A DNA stretch of 64,000 nt from Bradyrhizobium erythrophlei (GCF_900129425.1 NZ_LT670817.1:372001-436000); one strand, 5' to 3'; counted from the first letter of the stretch, positions 1 to 8,667 are shown. The notes: a model not told the origin generated them from the sequence alone. Made by a program: numbers and translations.

Positions 1-270
1 ATTCCCGGCCGATACCCAGCCGTCCCACACCGCGTTCATCTCGGCGAAGGTCTTCATGTCGGTCAGATAGATCGTCGCCGTCAGTAGCTTCGACTTGTCG
101 CTGCCCGCCTTCGCCAGATGGCCATCGATGATCGAGAGCACCTCCTGCGTCTGCTTGGTCACGCTATCGCCGGCCGCCTTGTTGGCGACGACGCCGGCGA
201 GATAGATCGTATCGCCGTGGACCACGACCTGGCTCATGCGCGGGCCGGTATCGAAACGCTGGATGGTCAT
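1..270 (-). CDS. RidA family protein, partial (C-terminus beyond window)
   Basis: The first 90 codons of a RidA/YjgF/UK114-type protein run off the left edge. The N-terminus reads MTIQRFDTGPRMSQVVVHGD, then YLAGVVA, a helix with QTQEVLSIID, and LLTATIYLTDMKTFAEMN, the usual RidA order. Family members deaminate reactive enamine/imine intermediates from PLP enzymes or have related roles in amino-acid and purine breakdown. The conserved C-terminal arginine and glutamate lie outside the window, so activity cannot be judged. It is on the same strand as the FAD dehydrogenase upstream of it, about 120 bases away, and may be co-transcribed. Confidence 0.85.
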   Translation of the reverse strand, partial: MTIQRFDTGPRMSQVVVHGDTIYLAGVVANKAAGDSVTKQTQEVLSIIDGHLAKAGSDKSKLLTATIYLTDMKTFAEMNAVWDGWVSAGN

Positions 271-389
271 GCTGTTCTCCGGATTTGGGTGGCCGGTTAC
301 TTAGCGCAGGGAGACGGCCTGCGCCACAGCGTTCGCTGGTTCGAACCAGGAAAGCTTTGCAGGTTCCCAAACATGACGGCAGCAGCCTC

Positions 390-2048
390 TCAGCCCACCG
401 CCTTCGCCGCCGCCCGCCCGGCGTTGCGGCCCGAAAACAGGCAGCCGCCGAGAAAAGTGCCTTCCAGGGAACGATAGCCGTGCATGCCGCCACCGCCGAA
501 ACCGGCGGCTTCGCCGGCGGCGTAAAGCCCCGGCATGATCGCGCCGTCGCTGCCGAACACCCGCGACTCGAGATCGGTCTCGAACCCGCCCAGCGTCTTG
601 CGAGTCAGGATATTGAGTTTGACCGCGATCAGCGGGCCGTGGGCGGGATCCAGAATCCGGTGTGGTTTGGCGGTGCGGATCAGGCGGTCGCCGATGTAGC
701 GGCGGGCGTTGTGGATGTTCATCACCTGGGTATCCTTGACGTAAGGATTTTCGATCTCGCGGTCGCGCGCCTCGATCTGGGCTTTCAAATAGTCGGCTTT
801 CAAAAGGTTGTCGCCGCTGAGCGCATTCATGGCGCTGACGAGATCGGCCAGATTGTCGCGCACGATGAAATCCGCGCCTTTGCTCTTGAAGGCTTCGACG
901 GGCGCGGGCGCGCCCTTGTTGGTGGCGCGCCGCGCGGTCATCAGCCAGCTCTTGCCGGTGAGATCGGGATTCTGCTCCGAGCCCGACAGCGCGAATTCCT
1001 TCTTGATGATGCTTTGGGTCAGCACGAACCACGAATAATCGTAGCCGGTGGACATGATGTAGTGCAGCTGGCCGAGCGTGTCGGAACCGGGAAACAGCGG
1101 CGACGGCAGCCGCGTGCCCGTGGCGTCGAACCACATCGACGACGGTCCGGGCAGGATGCGGATGCCGTGGCGCGGCCAGATCGGCGACCAGTTCCGGATG
1201 CCCTCGACATAATGCCACATCCGGTCGCGGTTGATCAGCCGCGCGCCCGCGGCCTCGGTGATGCCGATCATGCGCCCATCGACATGTTCGGGCACGCCGG
1301 AGATCATGTTTGCCGGCGCCTCGCCAAGACGCTTCGGCCAGTTCTGCCGGACCAGATCGTGATTGCCGCCGATGCCGCCGGAGGCGACGATCACGGCCTG
1401 CGCGCGCAGGCTGAAGTTGCCGGTGACGTTGCGCGAACTGCTCTGGCCGCGCGCGACATCTGTCGGCTCCAGGATCGAACCGGTGACGCCATCGACGGTG
1501 CCGTTGGTGATCGAGAGCGCATCGACGCGGTGGCGGAATTTGAAGGTCAGCCGGCTGCTCGCTTGCGCTTCGCGCGCACGCCGCTCGAACGGTTCGACGA
1601 CGCCGGGACCGGTGCCCCAGGTGACATGAAAGCGCGGCACCGAATTGCCGTGGCCCATGGCGTCGTAGCCGCCGCGTTCGGCCCAGCCGACCACGGGAAA
1701 AATGCGGTGGCCCATGGCGCGGAGCCATCCGCGTTTTTCGCCGGCTGCGAACGCCACGTAGGCCTCCGCCCAGCGCCGCGGCCAGAGATCCTCGTCACGA
1801 TCGAAACCCGCCGAGCCGATCCAGTCCTGCAGTGCGAGGTCGAAACTGTCCTTGATGCCGAGCCGGCGCTGTTCGGGGCTGTCGACCAGAAACAAACCGC
1901 CGAACGACCAGAACGCCTGGCCGCCGAGTGACTGTTCGCCCTCCTGATCGACCACGATGACGCGCTTGCCGGCGTCGGCGATTTCGGTGGCGGCGACCAG
2001 CCCCGCCAGTCCGCCGCCGACCACAATTACGTCCGCATCGCCTGCCAT
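390..2048 (-). CDS. FAD-binding dehydrogenase (FAD_binding_2 / ketosteroid dehydrogenase-like)
   Basis: A 552-residue flavoprotein. It begins with a Rossmann FAD site (DVIVVGGGLAGLVAATEIAD, residues about 6-25) and ends with the family's FAD-binding tail, GLYAAGEAAGFGGGGMHGYR. This architecture fits the fumarate reductase/3-ketosteroid dehydrogenase superfamily, in a subgroup usually annotated only as FAD-binding dehydrogenase. The substrate is unknown and no steroid genes are nearby. The open frame extends upstream to 2129, but the ATG at 2048 is preferred because a GGGAGGACGG ribosome-binding site precedes it and the FAD motif starts six residues later. The protein looks cytoplasmic, with no signal peptide. 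Confidence 0.85.
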   Translation of the reverse strand: MAGDADVIVVGGGLAGLVAATEIADAGKRVIVVDQEGEQSLGGQAFWSFGGLFLVDSPEQRRLGIKDSFDLALQDWIGSAGFDRDEDLWPRRWAEAYVAFAAGEKRGWLRAMGHRIFPVVGWAERGGYDAMGHGNSVPRFHVTWGTGPGVVEPFERRAREAQASSRLTFKFRHRVDALSITNGTVDGVTGSILEPTDVARGQSSSRNVTGNFSLRAQAVIVASGGIGGNHDLVRQNWPKRLGEAPANMISGVPEHVDGRMIGITEAAGARLINRDRMWHYVEGIRNWSPIWPRHGIRILPGPSSMWFDATGTRLPSPLFPGSDTLGQLHYIMSTGYDYSWFVLTQSIIKKEFALSGSEQNPDLTGKSWLMTARRATNKGAPAPVEAFKSKGADFIVRDNLADLVSAMNALSGDNLLKADYLKAQIEARDREIENPYVKDTQVMNIHNARRYIGDRLIRTAKPHRILDPAHGPLIAVKLNILTRKTLGGFETDLESRVFGSDGAIMPGLYAAGEAAGFGGGGMHGYRSLEGTFLGGCLFSGRNAGRAAAKAVG

Positions 2049-2336
2049 CAATCCGTCCTCCCGGCGTTTCACGGGACTGGAGCCCGCGCTGAGCTTTCTT
2101 GCGGCAAGTGGAATCCACATTGCAGGCAAATTGCACGCGGAAAGATTAAATTAATATGTTCCAGTTTGGGACCTTTAGACGAGGAGGTGCAGCCCGCAGG
2201 CAACACTCAATTTGAATTTGATTTGAGCTGCCTGCCGCATCTGGACAAAATGACGATCTCGCAACACGCTGGCCATTATCTTGCATCACTCAAAGATCAT
2301 CAGATTCGGGTTCGACAGGCTGAACTGAGGCTGGAC

Positions 2337-2873
2337 ATGAAATTCGTGACGGGGTTGCTGGCGGCGGTTCTCCTTCTGGCGGGCGTGGGGGCAAGCCACG
2401 CGGTGGTTCGGATCGGCGAGGACCGTGGCGGCCGGATCGGCACCTACGTCGACAGATATCAGGGCCTGCGCAGTTCCGGCGAGACGGTCATCATCGACGG
2501 CCTGTGTGCCTCGGCCTGCACCATCGTTCTCGGCGCGGTTCCCCATGACAAGATCTGCGTGACGTCTCATGCCAATCTGGGTTTCCACGCGGCCTGGGAT
2601 TTCGGCGCCAACGGCCGGGCGATCACCAACCCCGAAGCAACGCAGATGCTGTATTCGATGTATCCGTCGGCGGTGCGCCACTGGATCGCGCAGCGCGGCG
2701 GCTTGACCCCACACATGATTTTCCTGCGCGGTAAGCAATTGATGAGCATGTACCGCCCCTGTTATCTTGACGCCCAGGCCGCCGTACCGCGATCATCATC
2801 GTCGCGCCGCAATTCGGTTCAGCATGACGTGATTGCCCCGGATCCCAGCGTGCTTGCCCGGCAGCCCGACTAG
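2337..2873 (+). CDS. Exported Clp-fold (COG3904-like) serine protease-type protein
   Basis: A 178-residue protein with a clear signal peptide (MKFVTGLLAAVLLLAGVGA, cleavage probably after SHA). The mature part has GETVIIDGLCASACTIVLGA followed by HANLGFHAAW. The Ser in CASAC and the following His match the catalytic Ser/His arrangement of secreted Clp/crotonase-fold proteases and COG3904-like proteins. This is inferred from motifs; an acidic third residue was not identified. The start at 2337 is chosen because the signal peptide begins there; the frame is open from 2166. A larger membrane-anchored protein with the same CASAC motif lies at 48685-49536. The substrate is unknown. Confidence 0.7.
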   Translation: MKFVTGLLAAVLLLAGVGASHAVVRIGEDRGGRIGTYVDRYQGLRSSGETVIIDGLCASACTIVLGAVPHDKICVTSHANLGFHAAWDFGANGRAITNPEATQMLYSMYPSAVRHWIAQRGGLTPHMIFLRGKQLMSMYRPCYLDAQAAVPRSSSSRRNSVQHDVIAPDPSVLARQPD

Positions 2874-3002
2874 CCCTATCAAAACCCGTCAGACAGGTGA
2901 GCGGCAGCAATGCCGGTCGCCGATGTCTGTTCGTCGGCGCGTATTCCGCAAAACTGGGTTCCCATTTTGCGACCGGAATACGCGCAGTTGACGGGTTCGC
3001 GC

Positions 3003-3200
3003 ATGGCTCAACCCATTTCCTCCCAGCAACGGCAATTGTCCGGCCTATCGTCGTCGGCACGGGGGGGCGGGTCGGCGATGGTGGTAATCGGTGCTGGCCT
3101 CGGCGCCGCCATCCTGCTCGGCACGTTGGTGCTCTGGTTCCATTACGGCACCGCGGTGTTCTTCGAGACGATTGCCTCCGGCATCGCCACCTGTTTCTGA
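3003..3200 (+). CDS. Small single-pass membrane protein upstream of SCO
   Basis: A predicted 65-residue protein beginning MAQPISSQQRQLSGLSSS. One strong hydrophobic segment (AMVVIGAGLGAAILLGTLVLW, residues about 25-45) is followed by a short tail. It ends 19 bases before the SCO gene on the same strand, so the two probably share a transcript, and a role near copper delivery or cytochrome oxidase assembly is a guess from position only. No family is recognised. The start at 3003 keeps the membrane segment in a normal place; the frame is open upstream to 2910 without a convincing ribosome-binding site. Confidence 0.55.
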   Translation: MAQPISSQQRQLSGLSSSARGGGSAMVVIGAGLGAAILLGTLVLWFHYGTAVFFETIASGIATCF

Positions 3201-3219
3201 CCCCAAGAAAAAGGAACTC

Positions 3220-3813
3220 ATGATGGATCGGACCACCCGCCCGCTGGTCATCGTCGGGGCATTCGCCGGTAGTCTGGTGGTCGGCCTGGTGCTGATGCTG
3301 TGGGCGCTGGGCGGGCTGCGAAACGTCGCGGCTCCCGCCGCGATCGGCGGGCCGTTTCAACTGACCGACCAGACCGGCCAGACCGTGACCGAAAAGAATC
3401 TGCAGGGCCACCCGACGCTGATCTTCTTCGGCTTCACCCATTGCCCCGATGTATGCCCGACGTCGCTGTTCGAGATTTCCGAGGTCTTAAGGGCGATGGG
3501 CAAGGACGCCGATCGCGTCAACGCCTATTTCATCTCGGTCGATCCGGAGCGCGACACGGCGGCGGCGATGAAGGATTACCTGTCGAGCTTCGATCCGCAT
3601 CTCAAGGGCCTGACCGGCAGTCCGGATGCGGTCGCCAAGGTGATTTCCGATTACCGGGTCTACGCCAAGAAAGTCCCGCTGAAGGATGGCGATTACACCA
3701 TGGATCACACCGCGCTGATCTATCTGATGGATCGCAACGGCAAGTTCGTCGCCCCCTTCAACCTCAAGCGGACGCCCGAGCAGGCCGCCGAAGACCTGAA
3801 GCATTACCTCTGA
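3220..3813 (+). CDS. SCO family copper chaperone (SCO1/SenC/PrrC)
   Basis: A 197-residue membrane-anchored thioredoxin-fold protein. An N-terminal anchor (PLVIVGAFAGSLVVGLVLML) precedes the SCO core, with the copper-binding CPDVC motif in FFGFTHCPDVCPTS and the distal histidine in MDHTALIYLMD. SCO proteins deliver copper to the CuA site of cytochrome c oxidase or act in redox signalling at the periplasmic face. All three expected metal ligands (two Cys and one His) are present. AAGGA at 3211 serves the ATG at 3220; a second ATG follows at 3223. No oxidase genes are in the window. Confidence 0.92.
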   Translation: MMDRTTRPLVIVGAFAGSLVVGLVLMLWALGGLRNVAAPAAIGGPFQLTDQTGQTVTEKNLQGHPTLIFFGFTHCPDVCPTSLFEISEVLRAMGKDADRVNAYFISVDPERDTAAAMKDYLSSFDPHLKGLTGSPDAVAKVISDYRVYAKKVPLKDGDYTMDHTALIYLMDRNGKFVAPFNLKRTPEQAAEDLKHYL

Positions 3814-3900
3814 TCCCCAGCTGCCCCGCAACGCACGCAACATTCGCGTTATCGGCCGGATGGTCTATAAGGCCCTCGACTTGTTGGAAAATTGTCGGCA

Positions 3901-4821
3901 ATGCAACCCCAGATAGCCTTGATTCCAAACGAGATCCTGCGAAGAACAACCCGCGCGGTCTTGGCGTTCGCGGCATTATCCGTGCTGCTGGCCCCGGCCC
4001 TGTCCGGCGGCCCCGCGCACGCGCAAAGCGTCGCCAAGCCGGGCCCGCAGGCGGCGCCGCAGGCCGTTCCCGGCTTCTGGGATCCGAGGCGGCGCCCGGA
4101 CCGGCCCGATCTGTCCCGGCTCACGGTGATCCGGTTTCTGACCGAGACGGACTATCCGCCGTTCAATTTCACCGGCCCCGACGGCAATCCGGCCGGTTTC
4201 AATGTCGACCTCGCGCGGCAGCTTTGCGAAGAGATCAAAGTCACCTGCACCATCCAGATGCGGCGGTTCGAGACGCTGCTCGATGCCATCGCCAGCAACC
4301 GCGGCGACGCCATCATCGCCTCGCTCGCGGTGACGCCGGAGCTGCGCGCCCGGGTCGATTTCACCGATCCCTATTACCGGGCGCCGGCGCGGTTCGTGTC
4401 GCGGCGCGACGCCGTGATGGCGGAAATCCGCCCGGAATATCTCGAAGGCAAGAAGGTCGGCGTCATCGCCGGCTCCGCGCACGAGGCCTATCTCAAGGCG
4501 ATGTTCACCGACGCCGAACTGCACTCCTATCCCAACGACGAGGCGCTGCGGTCGGCGCTGCGCCGCGGCGAGGTCGACTTCATTTTCGGCGATGGGATCT
4601 CGCTGGCGTTCTGGGTCAACGGCACCGATTCGGCCGATTGCTGCGCGTTCTCGGGCGGGCCATTTGTCGAGAGCCGTTATTTCGGCGAGGGCATCGGCAT
4701 CGCCGTGCGCAAGGGCAACGACCTGTTGCGGCAGGCGCTGAACTGGGCGCTGTTCCGGGTCTGGGAAAAAGGCCGCTATACCGATTTGTGGCTACGCTAT
4801 TTTTCGGTCAGCCCGTTCTAG
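3901..4821 (+). CDS. Periplasmic amino-acid-type solute-binding protein (SBP_bac_3)
   Basis: A 306-residue exported binding protein. The signal peptide ends near GGPAHA|Q (residue about 41). The mature domain begins LTVIRFLTETDYPPFNF, the characteristic first strand and ligand-contact region of family 3 solute-binding proteins, and contains GFNVDLARQLCEE and DFTDPYYRAPARFV. Such proteins capture amino acids or similar small polar ligands for ABC importers. No permease or ATPase genes are adjacent, so it is an orphan here and could feed a transporter elsewhere or act as a sensor. A TTG start at 3892 is possible, but the ATG at 3901 is preferred. Confidence 0.85.
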   Translation: MQPQIALIPNEILRRTTRAVLAFAALSVLLAPALSGGPAHAQSVAKPGPQAAPQAVPGFWDPRRRPDRPDLSRLTVIRFLTETDYPPFNFTGPDGNPAGFNVDLARQLCEEIKVTCTIQMRRFETLLDAIASNRGDAIIASLAVTPELRARVDFTDPYYRAPARFVSRRDAVMAEIRPEYLEGKKVGVIAGSAHEAYLKAMFTDAELHSYPNDEALRSALRRGEVDFIFGDGISLAFWVNGTDSADCCAFSGGPFVESRYFGEGIGIAVRKGNDLLRQALNWALFRVWEKGRYTDLWLRYFSVSPF

Positions 4822-4834
4822 GAAGCCCCTGACT

Positions 4835-4941
4835 GGGTCATTCCGGGATGGTGCGTTAGCAACAGACCTCAGATGTGCAATTGCACATCGGGGAATCTCG
4901 AGATTCCGGGTTCGATGCTTCGCATCGCCCCGGAACGACGG
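4835..4941. repeat. Dispersed palindromic repeat, family C copy 1
   Basis: An intergenic palindrome-rich element before lysS. It contains the inverted repeat GGAATCTCGAGATTCC and the stretch GGTTCGATGCTTCGCATCGCC. The same sequence recurs at 62341-62423 with few differences. The arms begin GTCATTCCGGGATG and end CCCGGAACGACGG, as in short intergenic repeats common in Bradyrhizobium genomes. An insertion of unrelated sequence (about 4856-4890) separates the left arm from the core. Confidence 0.8.
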
Positions 4942-5005
4942 TACTCAAGCCAATTTTGCATTTCGATGCGGAAACGCTAGTTTCCGCGGCCCGGAGGCCC
5001 CTTTG

Positions 5006-6643
5006 ATGTCCACGAATGATCTTCCCAGTCCGAGCGATCTGCGCGCGCTCGCCGAACAATCCAACGCCTGGCCGTTCGAGCAGGCGAAGGCGATTGTGGC
5101 GCGGCTGAAGAAACAGCCAAAGGACGAGGTGCTGTTCGAGACCGGCTACGGTCCGTCGGGCCTGCCGCATATCGGCACCTTCGGCGAGGTCGCGCGCACC
5201 ACCATGGTGCGTCATGCCTTTCTCGTGCTGACAGAAGACAAGATCAAGACGAGGTTGATCGCGTTCTCCGACGACATGGACGGCCTGCGCAAGGTGCCGG
5301 ACAACGTGCCGAACAAGGAGATGCTTTCAGAGCATCTCGGCATGCCATTGACAAAGGTGCCCGATCCGTTCGGCACCCATTCGAGTTTCGGCGCGCACAA
5401 CAATGCGCGGCTGCGTGCGTTCCTCGACACCTTCGGGTTCGACTACGAATTCGCCAGTTCGACCGATTATTACACGTCCGGCAAATTCGACGCGACGCTG
5501 TTGCGGGTGCTCGAGCGCGTCGATCAGGTGATGGCGGTGATGCTGCCGTCGTTGCGCGAGGAGCGCGCGGCGAGCTATTCGCCTTTCCTGCCCATTTGCC
5601 CGCGCACCGGCGTGGTGCTGTATGTGCCGATCGTGGCGCATGACGTGAAGGCCGGAACGATCTCCTATGACGATCCGCAGACCCAGGAGCGCGTCACGCT
5701 TCCGGTCACCGGTGGCCATTGCAAGCTGCAATGGAAGCCCGACTGGGCGATGCGATGGGTCGCGCTCGGCATCGACTATGAAATGGCCGGCAAGGACCTG
5801 ATCGATTCCGTCAAGCTGTCGGGCAAGATCTGCGCCGCGCTGGGCGGCCTGCCGCCCGAAGGCTTCAACTACGAACTGTTCCTCGACGACAAGGGCCAGA
5901 AGATTTCGAAGTCGAAGGGCAACGGCCTGACCATCGATGAGTGGCTGCGCTATGCCTCGCCGGAATCGCTGTCGCTGTTCATGTATCGCGAGCCGAAGTC
6001 GGCCAAGCGGCTGCATTTCGACGTGATCCCGCGCAACGTCGACGATTACCAGCAATTCCTTGAAGGCTTTCCGCGCCAGGATCCCAAGCAGCAATTGGCC
6101 AATCCGGTCTGGCACATCCATGCCGGGCATCCGCCGGCCGCCGACATGCCCGTCACCTTCCAGCTGCTGCTGACGCTGGTGTCGTCGTCGAACGCGGAGA
6201 ACGCCGCGACCCTGTGGGGTTTTATCGGCCGCTATCGCCCCGGGGTCACGCCGCAGACCCATCCCAAGCTCGACGCGATGGTCGGCTACGCCATCAACTA
6301 CTACCGCGACTTCGTGGCGCCGACCAAAAAATTCCGCGAGCCGACCGACACCGAACGCGCCGCGCTGCAGGATCTGCGTGATGCGCTGTCGCAACTGGCG
6401 CCGGCCTCGACGGCGGAAGAGATCCAGAACGTGGTCTACGAGATCGGCCGCCGCGAGCCGTTCCTGGACGCGGTGAAGAAGGGCAAGGACGGCCGGCCCG
6501 GCGTCTCGCTCGACTGGTTCAACATGCTCTACCAGGTGCTGCTCGGCCAGGAAAAAGGCCCGCGCTTCGGCTCATTCGTCGCGGTGTATGGCTTGCCGAA
6601 TGCGGTCGCGATGATCGACGGCGCGCTGGCGCGGTCGGGTTGA
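5006..6643 (+). CDS. lysS: Lysyl-tRNA synthetase, class I
   Basis: A 545-residue class I lysine--tRNA ligase, which charges tRNA-Lys with lysine using ATP. The HIGH-type signature is GPSGLPHIGT (residues 49-58) and the KMSKS-type loop is KISKSKGNG (from residue 299), both typical of the archaeal/alphaproteobacterial class I enzyme, not the class II enzyme. The length fits the family, and the C-terminal helical anticodon-binding region is present. GGAGG at 4993-4997 serves ATG 5006; a TTG just before it is less likely. Flanked by two repeat elements, it is probably transcribed alone. Confidence 0.95.
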   Translation: MSTNDLPSPSDLRALAEQSNAWPFEQAKAIVARLKKQPKDEVLFETGYGPSGLPHIGTFGEVARTTMVRHAFLVLTEDKIKTRLIAFSDDMDGLRKVPDNVPNKEMLSEHLGMPLTKVPDPFGTHSSFGAHNNARLRAFLDTFGFDYEFASSTDYYTSGKFDATLLRVLERVDQVMAVMLPSLREERAASYSPFLPICPRTGVVLYVPIVAHDVKAGTISYDDPQTQERVTLPVTGGHCKLQWKPDWAMRWVALGIDYEMAGKDLIDSVKLSGKICAALGGLPPEGFNYELFLDDKGQKISKSKGNGLTIDEWLRYASPESLSLFMYREPKSAKRLHFDVIPRNVDDYQQFLEGFPRQDPKQQLANPVWHIHAGHPPAADMPVTFQLLLTLVSSSNAENAATLWGFIGRYRPGVTPQTHPKLDAMVGYAINYYRDFVAPTKKFREPTDTERAALQDLRDALSQLAPASTAEEIQNVVYEIGRREPFLDAVKKGKDGRPGVSLDWFNMLYQVLLGQEKGPRFGSFVAVYGLPNAVAMIDGALARSG

Positions 6644-6651
6644 ACTTTCTT

Positions 6652-6809
6652 CCTTCTCCCCTTGTGGGAGAAGGTGGCGCGCTTTGGAGCGCACTTGCGC
6701 TCCTGAGCGCGCCGGATGAGGGGTCTCTATCCGCGGAGACAGACCCCTCACCCGTCTCGCATCTGACGATGCGAGCCACCCTCTCCCACAAGCGGAGAGG
6801 GGAAGAGGG
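6652..6809. repeat. Dispersed palindromic repeat, family A (CTCCCC...GTGGGAG type)
   Basis: An intergenic inverted-repeat element after lysS. The left arm begins CTTCTCCCCTTGTGGGAGAAGG and the right arm ends CCCTCTCCCACAAGCGGAGAGG, with internal hairpins such as CTCGCATCTGACGATGCGAG and GGGGTCTCTATCCGCGGAGA. Related elements lie at 15741-15887 and 44681-44800, and a translated relative sits inside the ligase gene. The transcript would fold strongly and could act as a terminator for lysS. Confidence 0.8.
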
Positions 6810-6934
6810 TCCCAAATTGGGGATGGGAGGTCCGCTGCAATTTCAGCCGACGCCATCCCCGGATTGCGCTACACTGCCAATCTACAAGCCAGCCAAGCCT
6901 CCGATGAGGGGCAGCCAACAGCAGGGAGGACACC

Positions 6935-7717
6935 ATGCAGTTCAGGGTTTCGCCGCAAACGCTTGGGGACAGCAGCGCCGAGCAATGGCAGGCGCGGGTC
7001 GATCTGGCGGCTGCGCACCGGCTGGCCTTCATGCACGGTTTCAGCGAGGGCATTTTCAACCATCTGACCCTGGTGGTGCCGGGCCGCAGCGACCGCTACT
7101 ACCAGATCCCGTTCGGGACCCATTGGTCCGAGGTAACGGCCTCTACCTTCATGGAAGTCGGCATCGACGACGGTGAGGTCAAGCGTGGCGAGGGTGTGGT
7201 GGAGCGTTCCTGCTACTGCATCCACGCGCCGATCCACAAGGCGCTGCCGCAAGCCAAGGCAGTGTTCCACACCCACATGCCCTATGCCAGTGCGCTCACC
7301 CGTCTCGAAGATCCCCGCATCAAGGAGATCGGCCAGACCGAGGTCGGGATGTCCGGGGAGATCGCTTATGACGACGAGTACACTGGGCCAGCGCTCGATC
7401 CTGCCGAAGGCGCGCGCCTCGCCGGGGTCATTGGCGACAAGACGGTGTTGTTCATGGCCAATCACGGCATCAGCACGGTCGGCGAGACCGTCGCCGACGC
7501 CTATGATCGGCTCTACTATATCGAGCGCGCCGCGCAGGTTCAGATTTACGCCATGTGGACCGGGCAACCCCTGAAGCAGCTTCCTGCCGCCGTGGTCGAG
7601 AAGACCAAGCGGGATATCGGCGGCACTAACTTCTACCAGGGACCAACCCCGGCGCAGCGGCACTTCGATGCGCTGAAGCGCGTTCTCGACCGCAAGGAGC
7701 CGGACTACGCGTCGTAG
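6935..7717 (+). CDS. Class II aldolase/adducin family protein
   Basis: A 260-residue cytoplasmic protein of the class II aldolase/adducin domain family. Zinc-binding residues are visible in AVFHTHMPYAS (His112 and His114) and FMANHGIST (His about 177). Family members include fuculose- and rhamnulose-phosphate aldolases, ribulose-5-phosphate 4-epimerase, and many members of unknown substrate often annotated only to family. GGAGGACACC directly precedes the ATG. No sugar-catabolic genes are adjacent and the flanks are repeats, so the substrate cannot be inferred. Confidence 0.88.
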   Translation: MQFRVSPQTLGDSSAEQWQARVDLAAAHRLAFMHGFSEGIFNHLTLVVPGRSDRYYQIPFGTHWSEVTASTFMEVGIDDGEVKRGEGVVERSCYCIHAPIHKALPQAKAVFHTHMPYASALTRLEDPRIKEIGQTEVGMSGEIAYDDEYTGPALDPAEGARLAGVIGDKTVLFMANHGISTVGETVADAYDRLYYIERAAQVQIYAMWTGQPLKQLPAAVVEKTKRDIGGTNFYQGPTPAQRHFDALKRVLDRKEPDYAS

Positions 7718-7736
7718 TTCGGCGCCAGACTCGGCT

Positions 7737-7827
7737 CGTCATGCGCGGGCTTGACCCGCGCATCGATCCAGCTTCGTAAAGCTTTCTCTGCGCGATGGAT
7801 TGCCGGGTCAAGCCCGGCAATGACGGT
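7737..7827. repeat. Dispersed palindromic repeat, family B copy 1
   Basis: An intergenic inverted-repeat element between the aldolase-family gene and the convergent S24 gene. It begins CGTCATGCGCGGGCTTGACC and ends GGGTCAAGCCCGGCAATGACGG, so the outer arms pair over about 20 bases. Relatives lie at 10121-10207, 19722-19845 and 58752-58873. It occupies the convergent junction and could serve as a bidirectional terminator. Confidence 0.8.
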
Positions 7828-7833
7828 CGAGCG

Positions 7834-8484
7834 TCACTGACTCGCCCACACAATCCTTGCGATCCACTCGACATCGCCGGCCGCCAGGGTGCGGTCGCCA
7901 TGGTTCGGATTGAGCGGCTGCAATTCCAGCGTCTTTGCGGTCCGGCGTTTCATTTCCCGGACCATGACTTCGCCGGCCCTGGTTTTTACCACCACGCGGT
8001 CGCCCCGCCGGATCGGCGTGCCCGGCGACACCACGATGACGTCGCCGTCGCGGTAGGCGGGCTTCATCTGGTCGCCTGAAATTTCCAGGGCGTAAGTGTG
8101 CTCGTCACTGACCGAAGGCAACGCCACCTCGTCCCAGCCCTTGCCGGTCGGATAACCGCCGTCGTCGAAATAGCCACTGGCCGCGACCTGTGCGAAGCCG
8201 AGCAGCGGCACCGACCGGCCGGTCCGCGCGGCATCGCCGATCAACTGCACGAAGGTGTCGAGGGAACTGTTGGTGGCGGCGAGCGCCTTGGCTACCGATT
8301 CGGTGGAAGGCCATCGCTCGCGGCCTTCGGGGGTAATGCGTTTGGATTTGTTGAATGTGGTTGGATCGAGACCGGAGCGTTTGGCGAGCGCCGAGGGCGA
8401 TATCCCGGCGCGCTCGGCCAACCGGTCGAGCGCGGTCCAGATCTGCTCATGGGTCAGCGGCGGCGCTTTCGCATGTTTGGCCAT
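7834..8484 (-). CDS. S24/LexA-like regulator with helix-turn-helix, catalytic dyad substituted
   Basis: A 216-residue phage-repressor-like protein: an N-terminal helix-turn-helix (about 5-75, with SALAKRSGLDPTTFNKSKRI) and a C-terminal LexA/S24 peptidase-type domain (about 90-210, with HTYALEISGDQMKPAYRDGD and GDRVVVKTRAGEVMVREM). LexA-type proteins repress DNA-damage or stress genes and self-cleave with a Ser-Lys dyad. Here the nucleophile position in GD-x-M is Gln139 and the lysine position is Arg176. Their spacing of 37 residues equals that of E. coli LexA Ser119-Lys156. Autocleavage is therefore unlikely. The ATG at 8484 is chosen; ATG 8496 is also possible. The target operator is unknown. 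Confidence 0.85.
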   Translation of the reverse strand: MAKHAKAPPLTHEQIWTALDRLAERAGISPSALAKRSGLDPTTFNKSKRITPEGRERWPSTESVAKALAATNSSLDTFVQLIGDAARTGRSVPLLGFAQVAASGYFDDGGYPTGKGWDEVALPSVSDEHTYALEISGDQMKPAYRDGDVIVVSPGTPIRRGDRVVVKTRAGEVMVREMKRRTAKTLELQPLNPNHGDRTLAAGDVEWIARIVWASQ

Positions 8485-8667
8485 GGCGGGCCTCATCCCG
8501 AAATTAGGAATGATTACCTCAATAAACCGGCTTTTTCGGTCCGGTGCAAGCGCCCCAAGGCGACCCTTGAAGTGCACAGGTGGCGTCGATACGGTCGCTC
8601 CAGGTGCCGGAGATTCCGGGGCAAATCCCAGCAGACTCAAAGTGGCAAGCAGGAATCCGGAAAACAG

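Noticed and set aside
285..1931. Long plus-strand open frame opposite the FAD dehydrogenase
   Set aside because: Antisense shadow of a GC-rich gene: no protein family resemblance, low-complexity composition, and the minus-strand frame has clear FAD motifs and a ribosome-binding site.
6652..6809. Possible CRISPR-like or tandem array
   Set aside because: The repeats are inverted arms of one palindrome, not regularly spaced direct repeats; no cas genes are present.
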